Shown: piece by piece, positions 1 through 5,106 of the stretch
Numbering within the stretch: the first letter of the stretch is position 1
Layout: every line of letters starts with the position of its first letter
NCBI GenBank assembly: GCA_030830595.1
Contig: JAURMS010000371.1
Span: 1-5,106, forward strand
Direction: 5' to 3'
DNA: 5,106 nt
From: Gammaproteobacteria bacterium
GTDB lineage: Bacteria; Pseudomonadota; Gammaproteobacteria; Steroidobacterales; Steroidobacteraceae
The notes under the pieces: model-generated
Told to the model about the DNA's origin: nothing
Databases searched by the model: none
Seen by the model: only the letters and a program-made list of their open reading frames with translations
Translations under genes and position numbers: made by a program

Positions 1-216
1 CCCACTGATGACCTGCCCTATGGCTACAGCCTGTACATCGACGATGGGTCTGGCGAGGTTCAGGTGTTCATCCCGGCCAGCACTGGCATCAACCCCTTTC
101 GTATCGGCTACCTGCGTCCGGGGATCACCATTCGTGTGACGGGCCTCAGCAGCCAGTTTCTCGCCAACCTTGAGGTGTTGCCTCGAATTGTCGGAGACAT
201 TCAGCGGTCCAGGTGA
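1..216 (+). CDS. C-terminal fragment of an OB-fold domain protein (5' end outside window)
   Basis: Frame 1 is open from the first base to a TGA at 214-216 and gives 71 residues. The fragment reads as alternating beta strands with the pattern IDDGSGEVQVFI, then TGI, then a 'G..IRVTG' strand, then 'ANLEVLPRIVGDI' near the end. In my knowledge of families this order (DGSGxxxVF, GxxxxVTG, YEVLPR..DI) is typical of the OB-fold nucleic-acid-binding-type domains found at the ends of secreted or surface bacterial proteins and some extracellular nucleases. The rest of the protein lies upstream, so enzyme activity, localisation and start codon cannot be judged. Its last 16 nt overlap the 3' end of the opposing minus-strand gene. 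No terminator hairpin is evident at the junction. The OB-fold call rests on pattern recognition only, and the overall function is unknown. Confidence 0.6.
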   Translation, partial: PTDDLPYGYSLYIDDGSGEVQVFIPASTGINPFRIGYLRPGITIRVTGLSSQFLANLEVLPRIVGDIQRSR

Positions 217-1376
217 CTTTCCAGCCTGCGCAGGTCCTCATGCCGGCTGGGAAGGTCGAGCCGCGCGGCTCCCATGCGAAGGTCCCTTAGCGTCTCCAGC
301 GATTTCAGTAGCACCGGCAAGGGCGGACCACTCGAGGTGAGGTTGGCGAGATGCTGGTCGGACATCCCGACAGCCGGCTGGGCGATGAAACGACTCACCA
401 GTTGATCGTGATGCTGGGCAGCGGCCCGACCGTGCAGGGCACAGACTTCCAGGAAGACGGCGAGGTTCTCCTGATACCACTTGGCGGAGTGAGAAGCCGG
501 GTTCAGGCTCAGGAATTCGTCCATCAGGCTTCTCCTCCGCATGCAGTCACGAAGGATCGACTGATCTTCCGGCATCATGTAAAGGAACTTGTCGACAAGC
601 AGTTGTGAATAGTAGGCATGGTCTGCGCGACACAGGCCCAGCAACAGGTCAATGACATTGATGCCGGCGAAGTCTCCCGCATTCGCACCCCGGTACAGGG
701 AGTGCCCGACCCGGTGCGACTTGAAATAGGGCCGTACGCAGTAGAAGAAACGTTCGGCGTCGAGGGTCTCAAACAACCTGGTGTTGTAGGTGGTGACGTC
801 TCGCAGGGCATCTCTGGCTGCCAGCAGAAGGTCATGCGTTACCCTGTGGCTCACCCCAAGAGGTAGCGTTCGAAGCAGCGCGTCTGCAGCCCGCTTGTAG
901 GCGAGGATGGCGAGCGTGTTGTAGTCGTTGAAGCTGCGCTCGTCCTCGAGCCGGGTGAAACTCTTGTAACGGCCATCGATGGCCCGATTGTGGGTGGACA
1001 GGTGGCTGGTAGCAAAACGCGGCGCGACCCCCAATGAGGCGCCTAACTGCATGGCCAGTGCCGAAGCCTCCTTGAGCGGAGAGCCTGCATTGCGACTGGC
1101 GCTGGTCATGCCGTGCCGCTCGCACGCAGCCATATACAGTCCAACGTTGCCGAGCAGGTCAAAGCCCCGATCGAAGCCCTCGTCCGTATTGCCCTCATGC
1201 AGCAATCCCACGATATGCCGTTGTCCCTCCTCGAGCAGGTGCTGCTTCAGCCCAGGTCCGACCCCCTCGACGTTAGCCCGGTCGGGCTGGGCGAAGTAGA
1301 GGTGCTCCAGCGCAGTGTTGGTCTCGGCAAAGTCATTGCGGATCCAGGTATCGAAAGCTTGGGCTCTCTCTGACAC
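201..1376 (-). CDS. PrnB/DUF1864-family protein (indoleamine/tryptophan 2,3-dioxygenase superfamily)
   Basis: A 391-residue soluble protein with no signal peptide or membrane segment, so probably cytoplasmic. Several blocks resemble monodechloroaminopyrrolnitrin synthase PrnB as I remember it: 'YMAACERHGM' (81-90), 'HNRAIDGRYKSFTRLEDE' (129-146), 'VRPYFKSHRVGHSLYRG' (214-230) followed by 'ANAGDFAGINVIDLLLG', then a helical stretch with 'QHHDQLVSRF' (321-330). PrnB is a haem enzyme with the IDO/TDO fold that rearranges 7-chlorotryptophan. The wider family also includes structurally solved proteins of unknown function. By rough alignment His322 or His323 would be the proximal haem ligand; this is inference. 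Length is slightly above PrnB (about 360). The start is GTG at 1374-1376, supported by GGAG 7 nt upstream. No tryptophan halogenase or other prn gene is visible, so pyrrolnitrin synthesis should not be assumed. Family call fairly firm; substrate unknown. Confidence 0.78.
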   Translation of the reverse strand: MSERAQAFDTWIRNDFAETNTALEHLYFAQPDRANVEGVGPGLKQHLLEEGQRHIVGLLHEGNTDEGFDRGFDLLGNVGLYMAACERHGMTSASRNAGSPLKEASALAMQLGASLGVAPRFATSHLSTHNRAIDGRYKSFTRLEDERSFNDYNTLAILAYKRAADALLRTLPLGVSHRVTHDLLLAARDALRDVTTYNTRLFETLDAERFFYCVRPYFKSHRVGHSLYRGANAGDFAGINVIDLLLGLCRADHAYYSQLLVDKFLYMMPEDQSILRDCMRRRSLMDEFLSLNPASHSAKWYQENLAVFLEVCALHGRAAAQHHDQLVSRFIAQPAVGMSDQHLANLTSSGPPLPVLLKSLETLRDLRMGAARLDLPSRHEDLRRLESHLDR

Positions 1377-1383
1377 GAAGGCT

Positions 1384-1387
1384 CTCC
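1384..1387 (-). promoter_or_regulatory. Ribosome binding site for the PrnB/DUF1864-family gene
   Basis: Read on the minus strand this is GGAG, separated by 7 nt from the GTG codon at 1376-1374. The spacing is ideal and it is the reason for accepting a GTG start for this gene. Confidence 0.6.
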
Positions 1388-1389
1388 GG

Positions 1390-1436
1390 GGCTTCTGTCC
1401 CTAAGGGGTTGTTTCCGTGGCCCGGGGACAGGAGCC
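1390..1436. repeat. 12-bp inverted repeat in the divergent intergenic region
   Basis: The left arm at 1390-1401 (GGCTTCTGTCCC) pairs with the right arm at 1425-1436 (GGGACAGGAGCC). All twelve positions pair, one of them as a G-T wobble, around a 23-nt loop. It sits between the minus-strand PrnB/DUF1864 gene and the plus-strand M24 gene, in the 123-nt region (1377-1499) that must hold both promoters. There is no T-run after either arm, so a Rho-independent terminator is unlikely. It may be a dyad-symmetric regulator site or a leader hairpin; either role is inference. A poor sigma-70-like pair overlaps it on the plus strand: GGGACA at 1425-1430 and TATGCT at 1449-1454, spacer 18, four of six matches each. 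I see nothing else in this region. Confidence 0.5.
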
Positions 1437-1499
1437 GCTAAGGTGGAATATGCTTGTGGTGCAAGTGTCTGCCTGTGTCGACCAGAGGTCCAGTCCACC

Positions 1500-2861
1500 A
1501 TGTTCAGAGCCAAGATCCTTACCGCCTGCCTTGTCCTGCCTCTCGCCTGGGTGTACGCGTCCGCAGCCGACTTTGAGCAGGGTCGCGTGCTGTCCTCTGC
1601 CGGCGACTATGCCGTGTTGTCACCCCGCCAGCGGGTCGAGGTCGAGAACCGGGTCCTGCAGGAGCGGCTCGATACCTTGCTGCCTTTGCTGATGGCCGAG
1701 TCCGGGCTCGACATGTGGCTGGTCATCAATCGTGAGTACGCCGAGGATCCGGTGTACTTCTCGCTGGTGCCTCAACCCAGCTTTGCAGCGCGGCGGACCA
1801 CCATGCTGGTGTTCAACAGGCTGCAGGACGGCACCTTGGAGCGGCTGTCCGTCAACCGCTATCCGCTCGGCCCGCCCTATGAGACGGGCTGGGCCGGCGG
1901 CGAACTGGAGGCACAGTGGCAGGCGCTGGCAGAGCTTATCGTGGAGCGAGATCCGGCCCGGATCGGCATCAACGTGTCGGAGCAATGGGCTGTAGCCGAT
2001 GGGCTTACACAGGGCCTGGCTGGTCGGCTGACCAAGGTGCTGCCGCCGGAATTTGCCAAGAGGCTGGAGCCTGCCGAGGACCTCGTGGTTCGCTGGCTCG
2101 AAACGCGCATCCCGGAGGAGTTGGCTCTCTACCCGCATGTCGCCAGCATCGCCCGTGGCGTGATTGCCGAGGCCTTCAGCTCGAGGGTGATCACCCCGGG
2201 AGCTACCACGACCAGTGACGTGGCCTGGTACATTCGCGAGCGCTTTGAGGCCCTGGGTCTCCGGCCGTGGTTCATGCCTTACGTAAATCGTCAGGCGCCG
2301 GGCCTTGCCTGTGAGCGCGACGCTGATTTTTGCGGCGAGTCGGGGATCATCCGTCCCGGTGATGTCCTGCATACCGATGTGGGGATCTGCTACCTCAAGC
2401 TGTGCACGGACACCCAGGAGATGGGGTATGTGCTGCGCCCGGGCGAGCGGGATGTACCTGCGGGCTTGAGGGCCGCGCTGGCGGCCGGCAATCGCTGGCA
2501 GGACCTGTTTACTGGTGAATTCCGGACCGGGCGGAGCGGCAACGAGGTGCTGGCCGCCGCGCGCAATGCATTGGAGGCGGAGGGCCTCTACAGCAAGACC
2601 TACACCCATCCGCTGGGTTATTTCGGGCACGCGCCGGGTCCCACCATCGGGATGTGGGACAACCAGGGGCCTACCCTGGGTCAGGGTGACTGGTTACTGC
2701 ATCCGAATACGGCCTATGCGATCGAAGGCAACGTGAAGGTTGAGGTGCCTGAATGGGACGGCCAGTGGGTGCAGGTCAAGCTTGAGCAGGGCGCCCTGTT
2801 CGATGGGCAGCACGTGACCTACCTGGCTGGACGTCAGGTGGCCTGGCACGTTGTGCGGTGA
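1500..2861 (+). CDS. Exported M24-family metallopeptidase (Xaa-Pro aminopeptidase/prolidase-like)
   Basis: 453 residues. Residues 1-22 look like a Sec signal peptide: Lys5, a hydrophobic core, and an A-S-A cleavage motif at 20-22. The mature protein should therefore be periplasmic. Residues about 40-200 resemble the creatinase-type N-terminal domain, and 210-453 form the M24 'pita-bread' catalytic domain. Matched to E. coli aminopeptidase P by spacing, the metal ligands are Asp293 (HTDVG), Asp304 (CTDTQE, 11 residues on as in the family), His370, Glu409 (AYAIEG) and Glu429 (VKLEQG). His377 lies 7 residues after His370, matching the substrate-site His of PepP. The complete set predicts an active dinuclear metal hydrolase cleaving next to proline or a related small amide; the exact substrate is unknown. 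ATG 1500 is preferred to an in-frame GTG at 1443 because it starts the signal peptide and has AGAGG at 1484-1488. The stop overlaps the tadA start, implying cotranscription. Confidence 0.88.
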   Translation: MFRAKILTACLVLPLAWVYASAADFEQGRVLSSAGDYAVLSPRQRVEVENRVLQERLDTLLPLLMAESGLDMWLVINREYAEDPVYFSLVPQPSFAARRTTMLVFNRLQDGTLERLSVNRYPLGPPYETGWAGGELEAQWQALAELIVERDPARIGINVSEQWAVADGLTQGLAGRLTKVLPPEFAKRLEPAEDLVVRWLETRIPEELALYPHVASIARGVIAEAFSSRVITPGATTTSDVAWYIRERFEALGLRPWFMPYVNRQAPGLACERDADFCGESGIIRPGDVLHTDVGICYLKLCTDTQEMGYVLRPGERDVPAGLRAALAAGNRWQDLFTGEFRTGRSGNEVLAAARNALEAEGLYSKTYTHPLGYFGHAPGPTIGMWDNQGPTLGQGDWLLHPNTAYAIEGNVKVEVPEWDGQWVQVKLEQGALFDGQHVTYLAGRQVAWHVVR

Positions 2862-3319
2862 GCCTCGACGAGACTTACATGCGGGAGGCCTTGCTGCTGG
2901 CTCGACGGGCCGCAGAACAGGGTGAGGTGCCAGTCGGGGCCCTGGTGGTGAGCGGAGGCGAGGTGGTGGGCCGTGGCTACAACCAGCCTATCGGCCGCAC
3001 CGACCCCACCGCGCACGCAGAGGTGCTGGCACTCAGGGAGGCGGGTCGCACGCTGGGTGACTACCGTCTGGGCGGCAGCACCCTGTACGTGACCCTGGAG
3101 CCCTGTCCGATGTGCGCAGCGGCCCTGGTCCATGCGCGGGTGGCCAGAGTCGTATTCGGTGCCTGGGATCCCCGTCAGGGCGCCTGTGGGAGCGCCTTCA
3201 ACCTGCTTTCCGCGCCGGCCATGAACCATCGGGTGGATGGCTTCGGGGGCGTGCTGTCCGCGGAATGTGGCGAGCTCCTGCGGGAGTTTTTCGTGTCCCG
3301 GCGGGAGGCGCAGGGCTGA
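2858..3319 (+). CDS. tadA: tRNA-specific adenosine deaminase TadA
   Basis: 153 residues, close to the usual bacterial length. TadA deaminates A34 to inosine in tRNA-Arg(ACG) in the cytoplasm, which lets one tRNA read several CGN codons. The cytidine-deaminase fold signatures are all present: 'TDPTAHAEVLALREA' with zinc ligand His53 and proton-shuttle Glu55, and 'LEPCPMCAAAL' with zinc ligands Cys83 and Cys86. The 'GAWDPRQGACGS' block (101-112) is also typical. The N-terminus 'YMREALLLARRAAEQGEVPVGA' matches the family start well, so GTG at 2858 is preferred to the internal ATG at codon 8. This GTG shares the 4-nt GTGA overlap with the upstream M24 gene and has no well-placed Shine-Dalgarno (AGGTGG at 2836-2841 is 16 nt away). 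Translational coupling is therefore likely. Its stop lies 3 nt from the convergent mltF stop. Confidence 0.96.
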   Translation: MSLDETYMREALLLARRAAEQGEVPVGALVVSGGEVVGRGYNQPIGRTDPTAHAEVLALREAGRTLGDYRLGGSTLYVTLEPCPMCAAALVHARVARVVFGAWDPRQGACGSAFNLLSAPAMNHRVDGFGGVLSAECGELLREFFVSRREAQG

Positions 3320-3322
3320 TCA

Positions 3323-4729
3323 TCAGTCGGCGGCGAAGTCCTCGCGCATCTCGAGGCGCAATTCGGCCTCGGGTTCGCCGGTCATCCAGACCAGGCGATT
3401 ACGATAGTTCACGACATTGGCGACAAACCCAACCGGTTCCCAGCCGCGGGCATAGCCGTAGCGGGTCTGTGAGTACCACCTTTCCTGGGTGAGGAGAGGG
3501 AGGTAGACGCGCACATCGTCCCAGCGGTCCGGATCGCGGCCGAAGCGCTGGGTGAGCACCCGCGCGTCCTCGAGGTGACCGTAGCCCACGTTGTAGGCGG
3601 CCAGGGCCATCAGTGTCCGGTCCGGTTCAGCGATCCGCTCCGGCAGGCGGTTGCGGGTCTCGACCAGGTAGCGCGCACCGCCCAGGATGCTGGAGCGGGC
3701 ATCGAGGCGATCCTCCACACCTACGCGCCTCGCCGTGTCTTCCGTCAGCATCATGAGGCCGCGGACGCCCGTCACCGAGGTGGCGAGCGGGTCATAGAGA
3801 GACTCCTGGTAGCCGATGGCAGCCAGCAGGCGCCAGTCGATCCCGTGCAGGGCGGCGGCTTCCTCGAAGTGCGGGCGCAGGCCGGGCAGCCGCTCCTGGA
3901 CCAGCCTTACGAAATCCCTGGAGTCGAGGTAGTCGAAGTTCTTCTCGTGGGCCTCGTAGCGGGAGAGGATCCGCTCCAGTTCCCCGTTCTGGCTGATCAG
4001 CGAAAAATAGGCATTGACCTGTTCCAGCAACTCGGGTTGGTCAGACGGCAGCGCCCACGCGATGGGCAAGCCGCCTGACAATTCGAACGCCCGGGCGAGG
4101 TCCGGGTGAAGGTGACGCCCCACCGAGAACTCGCTGGAGTCGGCAACCGTGAAGTCGATTGCGCCGCTGGAGACGCGGGCCAGCAGGTCGAGCTGGTCGA
4201 CATCCGGCACCTCCACAAACCGCAGTTCGGGGAACTCGATCTGTAACTCGGCAAGCTTCCTGGCATGACTGGAACCCGCCACCACTTGCACCTCGCGCCC
4301 CAGCAGGTCTGCCGGTCCGGCCGGAGCAGGCCGGTCCCTGCGATAGACGAGGTGCTGGCTGATGGTGCGGTAGGTCGGGCCAAAGGCCAGCCGTTCCTGA
4401 CGTTCGGGGGTGGCGACCACCCCGGCTGCCGCAATGCGGGCGCGTTTGCGCACCACCTCGTTGAGGGCCTCGCCTGCCGAGGGCGCTACGATCAGGGCCA
4501 CCGGCTGACCCAGGTAATCGGCGAACCCTCGCATCAGTTCATACTCCGGCCCTTCGATCCCCTCGAGCCCGTAGTAGAAGGTAGTGGGGCTGTTGCGGGT
4601 GGCAAAAGCCAATGGGGCAGGCCGTTCGAAAGCAGGGGCCGCGGCGGGCTCCCTGCATCCGCTCAACAGCGGACCGGCGCATGCCAGCAACACAAGGAAT
4701 GGCGGTACGACGGGCACCTTCGGAAACAC
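3323..4729 (-). CDS. mltF: Membrane-bound lytic murein transglycosylase F (MltF)
   Basis: 468 residues. An N-terminal lipoprotein signal has a hydrophobic core and the lipobox LSGC with Cys25. The residues after Cys25 are not Asp, fitting outer-membrane sorting. Residues about 38-260 form a solute-binding-protein-3-like regulatory domain, with 'FADYLGQPVALIVAPSAGEA' and 'AAAGVVATPERQERLAFGP' typical of MltF. Residues about 285-440 are the SLT lysozyme-like domain: catalytic Glu309 in 'IGYQESLYDP', 'GVRGLMMLTEDTA' (321-333) and 'LMALAAYNVGYGHLEDAR' (373-390). The enzyme cleaves the MurNAc-GlcNAc bond non-hydrolytically to leave 1,6-anhydroMurNAc, and the binding domain is known to tune activity in response to muropeptides. 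It is somewhat shorter than the E. coli protein (518), but no domain is missing. The GTG start at 4727-4729 follows AGGA with 9-nt spacing. Confidence 0.96.
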   Translation of the reverse strand: MFPKVPVVPPFLVLLACAGPLLSGCREPAAAPAFERPAPLAFATRNSPTTFYYGLEGIEGPEYELMRGFADYLGQPVALIVAPSAGEALNEVVRKRARIAAAGVVATPERQERLAFGPTYRTISQHLVYRRDRPAPAGPADLLGREVQVVAGSSHARKLAELQIEFPELRFVEVPDVDQLDLLARVSSGAIDFTVADSSEFSVGRHLHPDLARAFELSGGLPIAWALPSDQPELLEQVNAYFSLISQNGELERILSRYEAHEKNFDYLDSRDFVRLVQERLPGLRPHFEEAAALHGIDWRLLAAIGYQESLYDPLATSVTGVRGLMMLTEDTARRVGVEDRLDARSSILGGARYLVETRNRLPERIAEPDRTLMALAAYNVGYGHLEDARVLTQRFGRDPDRWDDVRVYLPLLTQERWYSQTRYGYARGWEPVGFVANVVNYRNRLVWMTGEPEAELRLEMREDFAAD

Positions 4730-4738
4730 GTTTTCAGG

Positions 4739-4742
4739 TCCT
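4739..4742 (-). promoter_or_regulatory. Ribosome binding site for mltF
   Basis: On the minus strand this reads AGGA, 9 nt before the GTG at 4729-4727. It supports the GTG start, which also places the lipoprotein signal directly at the N-terminus. Confidence 0.5.
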
Positions 4743-4763
4743 AGGGTGGGGCGAGAAGTGGTG

Positions 4764-4769
4764 TAGAAT
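4764..4769 (+). promoter_or_regulatory. Candidate -10 element for the tRNA-Ser transcript
   Basis: TAGAAT (five of six to the sigma-70 consensus) is followed directly by ACGCGCGAG, a GC-rich discriminator of the kind seen at stringently controlled stable-RNA promoters. Transcription would start near 4776 and give a 5' leader of about 40 nt before the tRNA. No good -35 is visible 16-18 nt upstream, so the call is tentative. The mltF promoter must lie in or near the same interval on the other strand. TAGAATA read backwards is TATTCTA, a weaker -10-like sequence. Confidence 0.4.
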
Positions 4770-4816
4770 ACGCGCGAGTTTTGGCTTTGGTGACAGAATT
4801 CGTTTCGATGAAATTA

Positions 4817-4908
4817 GGAGAGGTACCGAAGCGGTCATAACGGCACCGACTCGAAATCGGTTGGGGGCATTGCGCCCCACGTGGGTTCGAATCCCACCCT
4901 CTCCGCCA
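4817..4908 (+). tRNA. tRNA-Ser(CGA), reads UCG
   Basis: A complete class II cloverleaf. The acceptor arm GGAGAGG (4817-4823) pairs with CCTCTCC (4898-4904), followed by discriminator G4905 and an encoded CCA (4906-4908). The D stem is CCG/CGG (to 4841-4843). The anticodon stem ACCGA/TCGGT encloses the loop CTCGAAA (4850-4856), with anticodon CGA at 4852-4854. The long variable arm has a GGGGC/GCCCC stem (4864-4868 with 4874-4878), diagnostic of serine tRNAs. The T arm is GTGGG-TTCGAAT-CCCAC (4881-4897). Length is 92 nt with CCA. CGA decodes only UCG, a frequent serine codon in GC-rich genomes. It may share a transcript with the SRP RNA 84 nt downstream. In that gap I see no strong terminator or promoter. 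Confidence 0.97.
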
Positions 4909-4992
4909 CTTAATCCGGTCAATCAGTTGGGCGCGGTTCCGGTGAAAAATCATGAAGAAGTTTCGCCAAACTGCATTTCCATTTTTCTCGAT

Positions 4993-5106
<114 letters not shown>

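Noticed and set aside
201..1376. Pyrrolnitrin biosynthesis cluster
   Set aside because: Only a PrnB-family homologue is present. No halogenase, oxygenase or other prn partner lies in the window, so a pathway call is not supported.
1425..1454. Possible sigma-70 promoter GGGACA-N18-TATGCT before the M24 gene
   Set aside because: Only four of six matches in each hexamer and the -35 overlaps the inverted repeat. Too weak to list as a feature.
1443..1499. Upstream GTG start extending the M24 protein by 19 residues
   Set aside because: The extension is Cys-rich with no signal features and would bury the obvious signal peptide that starts at the ATG at 1500, which also has an AGAGG upstream.
1620..2630. 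Long antisense open frame (336 codons) opposite the M24 gene
   Set aside because: Low-complexity, Arg/Gly/Pro-rich translation typical of a shadow frame in GC-rich DNA. The plus strand carries the complete catalytic residue set of an M24 enzyme.
4734..4953. Minus-strand ORFs reading 'GGEGGIRTHVGR' and 'RRGWDSNPRG' across the tRNA
   Set aside because: These are the familiar spurious peptides from translating the antisense strand of a serine tRNA gene. The tRNA explains the sequence fully.
4909..4992. Search for a terminator or ffs promoter between the tRNA and SRP RNA
   Set aside because: Only a 4-bp CCGG/CCGG match and short T-runs were seen; no hairpin plus T-tract and no convincing -35/-10 pair.

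Overview
The window looks like a conserved chromosomal stretch of a GC-rich gammaproteobacterium. The main clues are tadA next to a full-length mltF (a lipoprotein murein transglycosylase typical of Gammaproteobacteria), a CCA-encoding tRNA-Ser(CGA), and a short 4.5S-type SRP RNA of about 114 nt. The genus cannot be fixed from this sequence. There is no sign of a mobile element, CRISPR array, toxin-antitoxin pair or prophage.

Layout, left to right. (1) Bases 1-216 hold the 3' end of a plus-strand gene encoding a C-terminal OB-fold-like domain. (2) It overlaps by 16 nt, tail to tail, with a minus-strand gene (201-1376) for a 391-residue protein of the PrnB/DUF1864 family, part of the indoleamine/tryptophan 2,3-dioxygenase superfamily of haem proteins. 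(3) A 123-nt divergent intergenic region carries a 12-bp inverted repeat. (4) A plus-strand pair follows: an exported M24 'pita-bread' metallopeptidase (1500-2861), whose stop codon overlaps by 4 nt the GTG start of tadA (2858-3319). (5) mltF lies on the minus strand (3323-4729), converging on tadA with only 3 nt between the stop codons. (6) A short divergent region leads into a plus-strand stable-RNA cluster: tRNA-Ser(CGA) at 4817-4908, then the SRP RNA at 4993-5106, which reaches the window edge.

Functionally this is mostly housekeeping. TadA makes inosine at the wobble base of tRNA-Arg(ACG), the tRNA-Ser reads UCG, the SRP RNA supports membrane targeting, and MltF trims peptidoglycan at the outer membrane. 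The M24 enzyme is probably a periplasmic peptidase. The least explained gene is the PrnB/DUF1864 homologue: it sits alone among housekeeping genes, with no pyrrolnitrin-pathway partner visible. It is the best candidate here for undescribed biochemistry. I did not find a convincing new multi-gene system.
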